A stretch of DNA of 64,000 bases from Symbiodinium sp. CCMP2592 (taxonomy: Eukaryota > Sar > Dinophyceae > Suessiales > Symbiodiniaceae): assembly GCA_905221615.1 (NCBI GenBank), contig CAJNDT010004890.1:434001-498000 (forward strand), given 5' to 3'. Shown here piece by piece: positions 23,227 through 33,784 of the stretch (positions within the stretch are counted from its first letter, which is position 1; the number at the start of each line of letters is the position of its first letter). A model generated the notes under the pieces. The model ran no database searches, had not been told where the DNA came from, and saw nothing but the letters and a program-made list of their open reading frames with translations. The position numbers were made by a program, and so were the translations under genes.

Positions 23227-23335
23227 CCCAGACCTTCCAAAATCCCTTAATTAAGGAATATACCTTAAATCATATTAGGGATCCTACTATAATTTAAGGT
23301 ATATTCCTTAATTGACGGACTTTGGAAGGTCTGGG
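23227..23335. repeat. hairpin element, family C (AGACCTTCC ends)
   Basis: Arms 'cccagaccttccaaaatccc' and 'ctttggaaggtctggg'; near-perfect core CCTTAATTAAGGAATATACC. Confidence 0.92.
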
Positions 23336-23377
23336 GGGGTTGGGGGTCTCGGGTTTGGGGGATACAGACTTCGTATT

Positions 23378-23445
23378 GCACAGCGCTGAGCCTGAAGACA
23401 CCCTTGATCCACGAGCTTTCCAGCAAAGCTGTGAATCATAACCGC
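23378..23445 (-). CDS. candidate exon, unknown protein
   Basis: Reads AVMIHSFAGKLVDQGCLQAQ after a CCAGCAG acceptor, open further to RCAIRSL. The 3' edge is not fixed. Confidence 0.45.
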
Positions 23446-23789
23446 CTGCTGGCATTAGTACTGTTGTTGTGGCGGTAATGGCTCACTTCCTGTAGTTTTG
23501 TTGTTTGGGCAGTATGCGTTACCATTTTGTGTCGATTATTGCAACCTGTGGCTGTTATTGCATCTGTCCGAATTTACTTGCAGTCATGATTGTTTTGTTA
23601 ACGTTTTCTGGTGGCAAACATTGACATTCTTAGTTTAGGGGGTTAGGCTGTAGGGGCGGTTGTTTGGGTTTCTGCGTCACGGGTCCATGAAGGGATTTGT
23701 AAGGGCCATTCTGAGCGGAGGACGATTTCAACCTCGGAGTCATTCGAACGGGGTTTGGAGCATAATCATTAGACTGTTGTGTTGTACAG

Positions 23790-23897
23790 GTACCTTAATA
23801 ATTAGAATGGGGCTTGGGGGCCCAGTTTACTAGAATCATAATAAGAGACCCCCCCAAAAAAATAGTATAGGTAACTATTTAGGCCCCCTATACTAGC
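23790..23897. repeat. hairpin element, family I
   Basis: 'accttaataattagaatggg' and 'aactatttaggccccctata'; as 22735. Confidence 0.7.
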
Positions 23898-24104
23898 GCT
23901 GCAGTTTAGAGGTTGGACTCCTATCCTTACCTCCAAAGTAAGGCTCTGCCCTTACAGTCTCTTTATACAGAGACTTGTAACATGTTGTACCCCCAAAACC
24001 TTTTCGAGCAGAAAGGGTCCTACAGTATATTCCTGGTTGTAAGGGGTTGGGTGCCAAACACTATCCCATGAATGGTTGTTTGGTGCTTACAGCCGGACCC
24101 TTCT

Positions 24105-24240
24105 GGGATTCCGACGCAGCACTTCCGGGCCGGTGCCCAAACCTTAAAGCTAAGGCTTGCCGTCCAGAGCCCCGCCAAAACCTGATGAGGATTTGCCAAA
24201 TTTCATGCAGTTTCTTCAGCTTGTTACAGCGCTCACTCTG
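24105..24240 (-). CDS. candidate coding segment, unknown protein
   Basis: Minus frame reads KLHEIWQILIRFWRGSGRQA then LALRFGHRPGSAASESQKGP. Edges not fixed. A second minus frame is open. Confidence 0.4.
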
Positions 24241-24659
24241 CAGAAATCTTCAACCCTAACCGACAGAAGCCCTCACCTGACTTCCCCGACCGGGGCGTGT
24301 AAAATTTTATGAGTAGGGATCTCGGACATAATTTGCCCTCTGCTTCATTGGGGTTCGGGCTCGGAGCTTTTTGCCTTCGGCCCTTACCTCTGAACCGTAA
24401 ACTTCGGTACTTTTTTTTTGGGGGGGGGGCTAAATAAATACCTAAACTATTTCTTTGGGGGGGGGGATGGTCTTGATAAAAGTTTCACAGTGTAATTTCC
24501 CCCCAAACCTTATTCCAAGGCCCTAAATGTTGAATAACCCTACTATAGATCCCTTATAGAATCCCCTTTTCGGACCCCTATTCTTATCATTAAGGCCCCT
24601 GTAGGTAAACCTTCGAGCAGCCCCTAAAGTCCCCCCCCCCCAGCCAGGCTTCGGCGCCC

Positions 24660-24720
24660 GGCTCAGGGAGTATCGTGGGAAGGGGAAGACGACGGTGTGG
24701 AAGCCTCCCTGCCCATGGTA
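24660..24720. other. GC-rich island, possible exon of either strand
   Basis: Plus reads FGARLREYRGKGKTTVWKPP after CCAG. Minus reads GFHTVVFPFPRYSLSRAPKP. Both look natural; no decision. Confidence 0.3.
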
Positions 24721-24761
24721 GCTTCATGTTTTTTGGGGCTTGTTATCTATTGCGTTCAAGG

Positions 24762-24800
24762 AGTATATATATATATATATATAAATATATACATACATAC

Positions 24801-24836
<36 letters not shown>
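24762..24836. repeat. (AT)n microsatellite
   Basis: Two TA runs separated by acatacatacatatac. Confidence 0.95.
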
Positions 24837-24839
<3 letters not shown>

Positions 24840-25027
24840 CTTGTTTATTTGTTAAGGCTTCAACCGGGTAGATTATTTGGGGCTGATGGGGCTTAGGGTT
24901 TAGGGCGTTTGTGGGGCTCAGTAACATTGATGCCATGCCAAGAAGACCCGGAGCTTGCAGAGACGGCCGGAAACTCTTCAGGACCGACCCGGGTCTTCAG
25001 TAAAGCTTCCTTTGGGGGCTTAGGCTT

Positions 25028-25135
25028 TAGGGTTCCTCTAAGGGATCTATGGGGGTTTCTAGAAGGGGTTCCCTTAAGGGATCTATAGGGGTTTCTATAA
25101 GGGGCTCCTTTAAGGGATCTATAGGGGTTTCTATA
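25028..25135 (+). repeat. 36-bp tandem repeat, about 3 copies
   Basis: Unit contains 'agggatctataggggtttct'; copies start near 25041, 25077 and 25113, and it abuts a family A hairpin. Confidence 0.88.
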
Positions 25136-25269
25136 CTTGGAGGGTCGGGGGACTTAGTAACTATTCATTTTCTACACTTCTATAAGTATCCTAACCCCAA
25201 TAAGGGTCCCTTTTAGGATACTTATAAGTCTATTTACTTCCTACTTACTGAGTTCCCCGACCCTCCAAG
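25136..25269. repeat. hairpin element, family A
   Basis: Arms CTTGGAGGGTCGGGGGACTT and 'gagttccccgaccctccaag'. Confidence 0.93.
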
Positions 25270-25623
25270 TTAGTAGGGTTAGGGGAGAAGAAATACAGGG
25301 CGAAGGCTTCGGGCCGTGCTTCGGATGTCGGATTCGATGGTGAAGGAGATTCGCAGATCAGGCTTGAAAGTACATGGGAATCCATAGAACAGAATGAGTC
25401 TTAGATGCACTTCATGAAAGTCCCTGTATGGGTATTTCTAACCCGTGCAAAATACCCCTGAACCGTAAAGAACTCCCGGCAAATCTCTGCAGGATCGGGC
25501 CCCTAAGCTCTCCAATAAACTTACAGGAAGCCCGATTTGGGGGGATAGACTTTAGGGTTAGGGCGTAATTGGGGTTTAGAGTTCCGGGTTTCGGGGTCAG
25601 GGTTTGGGGGTTCGATGCATTGC

Positions 25624-25862
25624 CAAGTTCCACCTGGATTCCCTGCGACTGAAGTGTGCCAGCCAGGTCTGTCGCGTCGACACTGTGCAGGACCTGCTTG
25701 GGCAGAACCATCTCAATCAAAGGTCGAATAAACTGGGTCGGAACAACCAGGAACAATGTAGCCTGATTCCTGACTATAGTCCCTGCATAATCATACCCTG
25801 AAATCACACCAAATCCTAGTCGAATTGCCAAGCTACGCGTTGCTTGTCGGATTAACAAGTCC
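25624..25862 (-). CDS. candidate long exon, unknown protein
   Basis: 239 nt open from a CTAAG acceptor to a GC donor, 79 codons, containing RQATRSLAIRLGFGVISGYD, RNQATLFLVVPTQFIRPLIE and KQVLHSVDATDLAGTLQSQG. It is the longest candidate exon in the left half, with mixed hydrophobic/polar composition of a folded domain. I do not recognise a family. Confidence 0.55.
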
Positions 25863-25974
25863 CTTAGACTCCAGGGGTGGGGCGTAGGGTTCAGGGGTTG
25901 GGCTTTTCAACTTGCTGATGCTTCGTAACGTAGGCATACTCATGTTTTCACCCTGTACCACATACCCCGAACCC

Positions 25975-26145
25975 TATGCTAGAACCTCAAAAACCCAAAA
26001 CCCCAAACCCTCAAACCCTAAACCCCCAAACACTAAACCCCTAAACCTTAAACCCCTATAAACCCTAAACCCGTAAACCCTAACCGCTAAACCCCCAAAC
26101 CCCTATAAACCCGTCAACCCTAAACCCCTAAACCCTCAAACGTCC
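25975..26145 (-). repeat. CCCTAAA tract
   Basis: About 15 imperfect CCCTAAAC units directly left of the candidate exon 26152-26224; a short TTTAGGG-like piece follows at 26240-26262. Confidence 0.92.
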
Positions 26146-26151
26146 CTAAGC

Positions 26152-26224
26152 TCTGCTTGCCTGCGCTCCCGTGTCCGCAAGCGCATCCAGATTCTGCTGA
26201 AGTGCCCCATTCATGCCCGGAAGC
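26152..26224 (-). CDS. candidate exon, unknown protein
   Basis: 73 nt reading LPGMNGALQQNLDALADTGA then QASR, between ACAG and a GC donor (GCTTAGGG). Bracketed by CCCTAAA and TTTAGGG text. Confidence 0.5.
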
Positions 26225-26500
26225 CTGTCTTGGGTCGGCTTAATAGGGTTTAAGGTTTAGAGTGTCGGGGGACCTTGAGTATCTGAATGAAGTTTCTGGG
26301 TACACTTATGGTAAGGAGCGCTGAGGAATAATGTGCTCGTAATTGTTGAAAGTTCAATGTTAGGGCTTTCGCGCAACTTTCAGAGATTTAGCATTTCGGG
26401 TTGTGGAGCCTAGGTTTCCAGGGTTAGGTTTTAGGCTTGTCCACAGGAGGGAAGCTTCGGAGACTGGGGTTCCATGGTTTAGGATATAGGCTGAGATAGG

Positions 26501-26600
26501 GGTTTCCGACAATAAGGGGTACCTTATTTTGAGGCTTTTACAAATGAGGATCCTGCTACTGAGGGTACTACATTAGGGTCCCCTATTTTCGGAAACTCCC
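26501..26600. repeat. hairpin element, family H
   Basis: Arms 'ggtttccgacaataaggggt' and 'cccctattttcggaaac'; core 'gaggatcctgctactgaggg'. Confidence 0.88.
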
Positions 26601-26799
26601 ATACAGGGCTCAGGGTCGGCTACGGGAGCTGTGGTACTCCTTGCTATGCATACTGCAGGGTTGCGCCCATCAACCCTAGGCGAGGTTCCCCCTAACACCC
26701 GAAACCAACCCTACCAAACCCTGAACGCTACACCTAAAACGACAAACTAAACCCTACAGCCTCAAGCCTAGAAGCATTGACGTGTAGATGCTTGAAGAC

Positions 26800-26841
26800 C
26801 TGAGACTTGCGGGCCCTCCGACATCTGCCTGCAAATGCCTC
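26800..26841 (-). CDS. candidate exon, unknown protein
   Basis: 42 nt reading EAFAGRCRRARKSQ between TTGCAG and a GT donor, phase 0 at both ends; the frame stays open beyond (VFKHLHVNASR). Confidence 0.4.
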
Positions 26842-26883
26842 CTGCAAGCCCTACCTGGACCCCGAAACCTATCTTTTGACAGT

Positions 26884-26993
26884 CCCAGAGCCTCCAAAAC
26901 CCCTTAATTAAGGAATATACCTTAAATCATATTAGGGCTCCTAGTATAATTTAAGGTAGATTCCTTAATTAAGGGGTTTTGGAGTCTTTGGGG
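26884..26993. repeat. hairpin element, family C
   Basis: Arms 'cctccaaaaccccttaatta' and its inverse; nearly identical to the 23227 and 34833 copies. Confidence 0.93.
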
Positions 26994-27248
26994 TGTCTTT
27001 CGACTGGCAGGCTTCTCGGGTTTAAGGTAAAGCCTAAACTTAAGTTGAACTAGACCGAAACCCACCCCCGAAATTAGAGGGTATAGGGATGTGGGTTTAG
27101 GGCTTCAGGACTTTAATGCTTAGAGTCTAGAGTCGTGGGTGAAGGGCCACAAGACCCCAAAATCGAAACCCAAAGCTTATCATAAGCCCGAAACCTGTCC
27201 CGCCTATACTCAAGCCTTGATACCAAACTCCAAGCCCTAAACCTTAAT

Positions 27249-27381
27249 GATGGGAGGCCAAAAGTGGGGTTTTTTCGCTTCTTGGGGTAGGGATTAAGGA
27301 TTCCTGAATATGAACCCTACTATGGGAACCCTAATCCCTACTAAACCCCCATAGGCTAAAACCCCTTTTGGCCTCCTATGA
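27249..27381. repeat. hairpin element, family P
   Basis: Arms 'gggaggccaaaagtgggg' and 'ccccttttggcctcc' with inner 'gggtagggatta' / 'taatccctac'. Confidence 0.8.
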
Positions 27382-27744
27382 CTTAAGCCCTGACCTCCAA
27401 GCATGAAGCTCCAAACCCCTGAAACTCGAAACCCTGAACCCTCAAGCCGAACTCAGAACCCCAAACCCTAGACTTCACAGTTTAGGGTTTAGGGTTTCAG
27501 ACTAGACCCGAAACTTTGAAACCGAAACCCCAAAGCGAAGACACAAGACGCGAACAATCTATCTTGACTGGGTTATGTTTTAAACCCTCTGAAAACTATT
27601 TCTGAGTAGGTTCCCTTTATAAGGAAATGAGGGAAATTAGAAATTATCCCAAAGCACAACCCAGTTGAGTGCAGGACAGGTTCGGACAGCGGAGTCTCGA
27701 GTTCAGGCTTTTGGATGCTCACGCTTATTGGGGTTTGCGGTGTT

Positions 27745-27862
27745 CCCGGAGAGCCGAATACCCCACAATTCAGGAATGCACCTCAAATAAGGGCCTTAAT
27801 AGTTACTCTTAATATGGCTTGAGACAAAACTCTCCTTAATAAAGGAGAATTGGGCTCTCTGG
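27745..27862. repeat. hairpin element, family C (diverged)
   Basis: Ends 'cccggagagccgaatacccc' and 'ttgggctctctggg'; the core is largely decayed. Confidence 0.75.
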
Positions 27863-28008
27863 GTTGTGGGCCGCCAGGTTACGCGCTTGGGGTTTAGGGT
27901 GGAGCTTCAGGCTTTCGGTTGAGACTTGGGCGTTGAAGCATTTGGACTTTCGGTTTGTGGTTTAGGGGTTTAGGGTTGGTGGTTTTCGGGTTTGGCATGT
28001 GAACGGAT

Positions 28009-28215
28009 ACCCTAAACCCTAAACCTTCAACCTTAACCGACATCTGTCAGCTGCTTGCAAACCCTAAACCCTGAACCCTACAGCCCCAAACCGCAACCCT
28101 GAACCCTATACACCCCTAAACCTAAACCCCCCAAACCTAAACCCTAAACCCCTAAAACCCCCTAAACCCTAAACCCTATAACCCCTAAAACCCCCAAACC
28201 TAAACCCTAAGCCCC
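28009..28215 (-). repeat. CCCTAAA tract
   Basis: Dense CCCTAAACCC units left of the candidate exon 28243-28304. Confidence 0.93.
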
Positions 28216-28242
28216 TATAAACCTTAAGTCTCCAATTCTGAC

Positions 28243-28304
28243 CCAAGAGGCGACTGCCGTTTGTAGGCAGCGCGCTGGCCGTCGTCCGAAGGATGGACCT
28301 CCAC
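28243..28304 (-). CDS. candidate exon, unknown protein
   Basis: 62 nt reading VEVHPSDDGQRAAYKRQSPL between GTTAG and a GT donor; bracketed by CCCTAAA (28009-28215) and TTTAGGG (28321-28560). Confidence 0.45.
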
Positions 28305-28320
28305 CTAACACAGGCTGGGT

Positions 28321-28560
28321 GGTTTGGGGTTTAGGGATGTTAGGGTATGGGGTTTAGGGTTTAGGGATTGTAGGGTATTGGGTTTAGGGTTTAGGGATTG
28401 TAGGGTATGGGGTTTAGGGTTTAGGGGGTTTGGGGTATGGGGTTTAGGGTTTAGGGATTTTAGGGTATGGGGTTTAGAGTTTAGGGTTTATGGGTTTAGG
28501 GTTTCGGATTTGGATTTAGAGGTTGCGGCTCCGGGTTCAGAGTTTAGGGTTCTAGACTTC
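28321..28560 (+). repeat. TTTAGGG tract with a ~36-bp higher-order unit
   Basis: Five imperfect copies of 'gtatggggtttagggtttag' plus 'ggattgtagg'. Translates to repetitive GFRVWGLGFR, which is an artefact. Confidence 0.92.
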
Positions 28561-28584
28561 ACTGGCTTATGACTTAGGCTTCTG

Positions 28585-28632
28585 TTACATGCTGCCAAGG
28601 TTTGAAATGCAGGACTCGTATTCGGAAGGGCT
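28585..28632 (-). CDS. candidate terminal exon
   Basis: 48 nt reading SPSEYESCISNLGSM then TAA, after a TGGAG acceptor, phase 0. Could be the 3' end of a minus-strand gene. Confidence 0.35.
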   Translation of the reverse strand, partial: SPSEYESCISNLGSM

Positions 28633-28917
28633 CTCCAGATTTAGGACTTCTGGGAAGCTCGTCCTTTGAGTTTCACTTCGGGCCCTTAGGATCTTAGGAT
28701 CTTGAGTTTTGGGCACTACTTAGAGGATTATGGGACTTAGCAAGTAAGATTCTCTAAGTAGGTTAAAATTAAGACAACCCCATTTATGGGACTGATAACT
28801 CCAATTATTATAACCTAGGGTTCAGGGCTTTGCCAAAATATCGGGTGCCAGAATTCAGTGATTCTTGTTTGTTTTGGGGTTGGGTCTAGGGTTTAGCGTT
28901 GGGGCTCAGGATTTAGC

Positions 28918-29014
28918 CATAGTCTCCATTGTAGTTCCTTTTTGTTGGTTTAACTAATTATAGATTAAGGATCCTATAAGGTAACCTCAACAAGGAACTA
29001 GAATGGAGACTATA
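28918..29014. repeat. hairpin element, family N
   Basis: Arms 'atagtctccattgtagttcc' and 'ggaactagaatggagactat' are inverted. Confidence 0.88.
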
Positions 29015-29322
29015 GGTAGGGTTTAGGAAGACACTGGCCTGGTCGGATTTAAAAGGCCCTAGCAGATCGAGGTCGGGACCCTGCAACAGGAAGCTATCAC
29101 ATGATACATCACATAGGAGCCTTAATCTATGGATAAACAGGATAGGGCTGACGGTAATTATACTATGATTATACTAGGGATCCTAGGTAAAACGTGATGA
29201 ATAATTCCTCCAGCATCTACTTCATAGAACCCTTTTGAAGTAATCCTTACAGTAACCTGCAAAGGAACCCGAACGAAGTCTTTCCTAAGCCCTATCACAA
29301 CCCTTGGCGACTGTATTACCCT

Positions 29323-29425
29323 CAGGGTCCATGTACCCATCATGTAGTATATGCTTTGGCCTTCAAGTAGTCCCTACAAAGGTACTTTAGGGCCAAAGTA
29401 TATACTATTGGGGTATACGGACTTG
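29323..29425. repeat. hairpin element, family D
   Basis: 'agggtccatgtacccatcat' with inner 'tatatgctttggcc' and inverted 'ggccaaagtatatactattg'. Confidence 0.82.
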
Positions 29426-29539
29426 TGTAACCTAAACCCATGTAGAACCTTTATAAAGCTCTTAAAGTACCATTAAAGAGTTCCCTTGCAAATAGCCCTA
29501 TCGGTTCGCATAGATCCTTAGGGTTAGTTTTCATCGCCA

Positions 29540-29620
29540 TGAGATGTAGGTTCTGGATGCAACCCTGAGCTACGAACTGATATTTGCACCGGGACGAACA
29601 GAGAATTGGCTTTAGGTGTT
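29540..29620 (-). CDS. candidate coding segment
   Basis: Minus frame reads SSRCKYQFVAQGCIQNLHLM then AMKTN. Edges not fixed. Confidence 0.3.
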
Positions 29621-29827
29621 AGATTCTTCTCTGACTTGACTCAGGGCTACCGTTCAGGGTTTAGGGTTTCTCTGAATTCAAGGCTACCCTGTCCTATAAG
29701 CCAAGGTTTAAACAAAACTTAATTTAAGAGGAGGCACCATTGCTCAAAATTGAACTGTCAAATACAAAAGCATGCAACCCTAAACCCTGCACCCTAAACC
29801 CTACCCCTTAAACCACAAAAGACAAAC

Positions 29828-29873
29828 TCAACGCCTCGTTGGGATCATGCTCCGCGAGGTAAGAGGTCGCAAC
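29828..29873 (-). CDS. candidate exon, unknown protein
   Basis: 46 nt reading VATSYLAEHDPNEAL between GCCCAG and a GT donor. CCCTAAA text at 29776-29812 and TTTAAGG text at 29897-29910 bracket it. Confidence 0.45.
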
Positions 29874-30333
29874 CTGGGCCAGGGATCCAAAACCCTAAGG
29901 GGTTTAAGGTTCAGGGTTGTCCGTGGATCTATCTCCCCTAAACCCTAAACCTATCTAGTATACATTTTGGACTCAAGCTCTAAGTCTCTAACCGTAGTGC
30001 ACTTTTGGTTTAGGAAGTTTAGGGCTTAGGTTCTAAATTAAAACCCTACACAATAAACCACGGATCCTATTGTGGGGCAACGGTGACTTCACAACGAATA
30101 TCACCATCTTCTGCTGACCTCGTTCGAGACTTGTAGTATAGCTAGAGGTTTTCTCGACCGCAGGCCCACACTTAGTAGAAGCATTGGTTGTTGTGCCCGC
30201 GCCAAACTCTTGCGCATCTTCAGCTTCAGGACCCTGCGATTTTGGGCGTCTTCAACTCCTACACCCAAACTCCCCCAGTCGCAAATTATGAGTGTACTTG
30301 CGCACCGCAGCTCTTCGGCAGCCATATACCCCC

Positions 30334-30540
30334 AAGGGTCCAACGGTTGATGATATAAATCCTGCATTACCTTAAGGACCCTAAACCACGGGAATAATGG
30401 TATATTCCTTCTTACGTGTAATGCAGGATTTATATCATCAACCGATGTACCCAATAAGCATATACTCCCCAAAATCCTAACCTACATAACTACTATCCTA
30501 AAACCGAATACCTAATTATAGGGTCCTTTGGACCCTTGGG
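30334..30540. repeat. G/D-type hairpin interrupted by a family F insertion
   Basis: 'caagggtcca' at the left and 'ggacccttggg' at the right are inverted outer arms; the complete family F element 30344-30444 interrupts 'gggtcca|atgtaccca'. The inner right part (cctacataactactatcc) recurs at 44890-44910. Confidence 0.75.
30344..30444. repeat. hairpin element, family F (nested)
   Basis: Perfect arms CGGTTGATGATATAAATCCT and AGGATTTATATCATCAACCG. Confidence 0.95.
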
Positions 30541-31000
30541 AAACCCTCAACGCCCAAGCCAGGCGAAGCTGCTAAGACAGATCCTGCGGGGCGAAGTTGT
30601 GCGACCGCCAGGGAAAAGGAATAGTCCATCTCCTTTGCGCGCGAATCGTGGTGCTGCTTCTCTTGGAAAATTCGGTGTTTCGGGGCTGAGGTAGTAGAAA
30701 AGTGGTGAAATGCAAACATGGCGTAGTATGGAACACATCTAACTATTACCACCGCGGCTGACGGGAGCGGCCATGAGCAACATCCTGGCACTCTGCCTCC
30801 AATTTTCAGAAGCGCTGGATCTCTCTGGCGTAGGCACGAACAAGTACGTCCACATTGCTCCTTGCTAAAATACCACACAGACCCGAAGGACAAAGCCCGA
30901 AACCATAAAAACCCTATCCCACGTCAGGTAAAAAATCCCCAGTTCCTGGCCTATACCCCAGCACACTTCCTTGAGGGCCCTACCCTACGCTCTTTAACGA
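30541..31000. other. GC-neutral region, possible minus coding
   Basis: A minus frame is open across about 30516-30893 and includes FHHFSTTSAPKHRIFQEKQH and DYSFSLAVAQLRPAGSVL. A second minus frame is partly open. Likewise 30101-30340 minus (EDAQNRRVLKLKMRKSLARA). No family recognised; not called as genes. Confidence 0.3.
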
Positions 31001-31014
31001 CGTTCAAGGCGCAC

Positions 31015-31072
31015 CAAGCGTGAGCACTGACGGGTACTCGCCAAACTCATCTGGCTGGCTCCAACCACCCGT
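31015..31072 (-). CDS. candidate exon, unknown protein
   Basis: 58 nt reading TGGWSQPDEFGEYPSVLTL between AAACAG and a GT donor (GTGCGC). A TTTAGGG tract follows on the plus side at 31078-31170. Confidence 0.5.
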
Positions 31073-31329
31073 CTGTTTAGGGGTTTAGGGGTTCAGGGTG
31101 TCAGGGTTTAGAGATTTAAGGGATTAGGAGTTTGAGGGTTCAGGGGTTTGGGGGTTTAGGGTTGAGGGGTTAAGGGTTCGGTGTGTATGGTTTCTCCCCG
31201 TGCACGCAGGGAGCTTCAAGTTAAAGGCGGTTTAGGGTTCAGGGTTACGGTTTAGGTACGCTTTGCTGTTTGGTACAGATTGAATGAGGTTTCTTTGTTT
31301 TTCCCTGGAGCTTGAATGACTTCCTTTAT

Positions 31330-31460
31330 GCACGGTCCAATGCAGTATAGAGGCCTAAATAGCTCGAATAGAGTTTTGGGGTGCATAACAGCACAGCTTC
31401 TTCCTGGTTGACAGCTCCTGTAGATTCCAGCCATGCAGCAGCACGCATTGTCGAAAGGCA
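31330..31460 (-). CDS. candidate coding segment
   Basis: Minus frame reads TMRAAAWLESTGAVNQEEAV then LLCTPKLYSSYLGLYTALDR and a stop. A second minus frame (PFDNACCCMAGIYRS) is also open, so frame is uncertain. Confidence 0.3.
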
Positions 31461-31901
31461 CGTCGGCAAAACACGGAACCAGCGCCGAGGAATCCCTTCC
31501 TATATGTGTGCATGTATCACGAACTAAATAAACAAATAACTAAGTATATCTATATATGCGTATACACATGCATACATACATAGACAAATACATAGAGCAC
31601 TTCTATAACCCCTCCCTGAACTACTCACATTTTAGCCATTAATTCCTGAATTGGCGCGGAAAAAGACGGCACGAGTTTCGAATACAACGGCTTACGTTAA
31701 ATAGAATGCCTCAATATCCTAAAAAGAAGCCTGACTCATCATGCAAATTAGTCTTGACATGGACCCCTCCCCAACTACCCTCTAGTATACCCTAAATGCT
31801 CACTATAAAGGACCATAAGGGCTCCAATAAAGGGCCATTGATCGGTCTAGGTTTAAACTCCCTTAACATGTAGTTTTTGCTATGATTTGCTATGGTATAC
31901 A

Positions 31902-32004
31902 TGGGTGGTTGTCAAAATTATGGTCCCTTTTTGGGTCCTTGTTATAATATGGCACCTAATCTTCCGGGTGCCCGAAAAGGAGCCATAATTTTGACAACCA
32001 CCCA
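31902..32004. repeat. hairpin element, family J
   Basis: Long perfect arms: TGGGTGGTTGTCAAAATTAT and ATAATTTTGACAACCACCCA, continuing 'ggtccctttttgggt'. Confidence 0.95.
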
Positions 32005-32061
32005 CATCGCAAACCCTCAACCCTAAACCCCGCTAAACCCTAAGCCGTTGACACTAGTGGC

Positions 32062-32101
32062 CTCCACGAAGAGCGAGGAATCGAGGAGTTCCAAAGGGGG
32101 C
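32062..32101 (-). CDS. candidate exon, unknown protein
   Basis: 40 nt reading PPLELLDSSLFVE between GCCAG and a GC donor; bracketed by CCCTAAA (32008-32045) and TTTAGGG (32128-32255). Confidence 0.5.
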
Positions 32102-32127
32102 CTGGCAAGGCGCTAGGGAACCGTTTA

Positions 32128-32255
32128 GAGCCTTTAGGGTTAGGGCTACGGTTTAGGGTTTTAGGGTTTAGGGGTTAGGGTTACGGTTTGAGGTTTTAGG
32201 GTTTAGGGGCTAGGGTGTAGGGGTTAGGGTTTAACTTAGGGTTGAGGGTTTAGGG
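32128..32255 (+). repeat. TTTAGGG tract
   Basis: Units with GGTTTAGGG and GGGTTACGG variants, running into a decayed family C element (32259-32359). Confidence 0.9.
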
Positions 32256-32685
32256 TTTAGGACTCCAAAACCCCTTAATTAAGCAACATTCTTTACATTG
32301 TGAACGGATCCCTAATACGATTTAGAGCAAATTCCTCAATTAATCGGTTTTAGAGCCCATGGTGCAGTCGTGGGAAATGGTTTAGGGGTACAGGGTTTAG
32401 ATTACCGGACCCTAGACACCAAGCTGGGAAACTATGGTCTCCCTGAACCCCTAAACCCTGAAGCCTTGCCCTAACCCCTCGCTTCCACTGAAGAAAGGCA
32501 CGCAACTCGGTTGCTTCCTACAGGGATCCGAAAGCATGGCTTGCGATTCGGTCTGGTCTGCCAAAGGCAACTTGGCACTTTGCACGCCAATTGCCAAAAG
32601 CTCCAGAACCGCTCAAAAAAGGATTTCGCAGCAAATGTTTAGGATCCCTTGATGCTGTTATATGGAACCAGTGTGCGTTGTTTCA

Positions 32686-32800
32686 CCCTGAACCCTAAAC
32701 CCTAAAAACCCCGAAATCCTAAACCCTAAAGCCCTAAACCCTAACCCCCCAAACCCTAAAGCCATGAACACTAAACCTAAAACCCTGGAGCCCTAAGCCG
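32686..32800 (-). repeat. CCCTAAA tract
   Basis: Dense CCCTAAA units left of the candidate exon 32824-32891. Confidence 0.9.
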
Positions 32801-32823
32801 GCGTCCTTGGGTCCCGAAACCAC

Positions 32824-32891
32824 CTGGGATGCCGGGCGCAGGCAGGGGGCGCTCGATGCCGGCACGCAGCTTCAAAGGCTGTGCCTGTAGC
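32824..32891 (-). CDS. candidate exon, unknown protein
   Basis: 68 nt reading LQAQPLKLRAGIERPLPAPG then IP between TGCAG and a GT donor. Bracketed by CCCTAAA on the left and a weak TTTATAGGG on the right. The plus strand is also open. Confidence 0.45.
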
Positions 32892-33192
32892 CTGCAGGAT
32901 TTGGGTTTATAGGGTCTGGTCTAGCAGGTTTGGGAGTTCACTTTGGGGCTTTAGGTTCTTTTCACCTTCGGGCTTTAGATAACTTTAGAATTGAACTCTT
33001 GGGCTTTAGGCCTCCAAGCTTGTACTTAGGATTAAGACAACTTCGACAGCTTTGTCCTTCACGGCTCAGAGCCACAGGTTAGACCCGGACTCATTGCAAT
33101 ACCATACAGGATCCAGCACGCGCCCACCTTGCAGACATGCTGAAAATATACATCCTAACTCAAAGCCCTACTCAGCTTCCAAATTTCAGTTC

Positions 33193-33320
33193 AAACCCTA
33201 AACCCTGAACCCTAAACCCAAAAAACCCTAAACCCCAAAATCCTAAACCCGAAAGCCCTAAACCCTAAACCCCCAAACCCTAAACCCTGAACCCTAAACC
33301 CTAAACCCTAAACTTAAGCC
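33193..33320 (-). repeat. CCCTAAA tract
   Basis: About 14 units; a possible minus exon (SIPVTHQPCPSSDLTTQ, ending at a GTGAGG donor) lies just right at about 33363-33415. Confidence 0.9.
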
Positions 33321-33448
33321 CCTCAACCTTCAAGGTCCAACGGAGCTTAAGAGGGCCTCACCGCTGGGTTGTCAGATCACTGGAAGGGCAGGGCTGGTGG
33401 GTCACTGGAATGGAGACTGAAGCTTCCTGAATATGCAATAGCGAACAT

Positions 33449-33505
33449 ATGTCTATATCTATATCTATATCTATATCTATCTATCTATATATATATTTTT
33501 TTTTT
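33449..33505. repeat. (ATATCT)n / (T)n microsatellite
   Basis: Six-base units tctatatctatatc then ttttttttta. Confidence 0.92.
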
Positions 33506-33784
33506 AATAGATAGGTATGCATGTATATGTACATAATGTTGATCGGTTGGTTTGGCTTTTTGCGGTTTGGGGTTTAAGGCTTGCGTCCAATCTGCGGGCT
33601 GATTAGGGCTTAGGGTTTAGGGACTGCTGCAACCAACGATGAAATCACACGTTCCATGACCCCGGGGCCCCAAATACGGCTTAGTTTTCGGGGATAAGGC
33701 CGGCTTAGGGTTAGCTATGGACTTTCGCCCCTCCAGAGGTAGGAAATCCTTTGCATGCTGGGAGCCCTAAACCTTAAACCCTAG

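Noticed and set aside
28324-28572. Repetitive GFRVWGLGFR protein
   Set aside because: Direct translation of TTTAGGG repeats.
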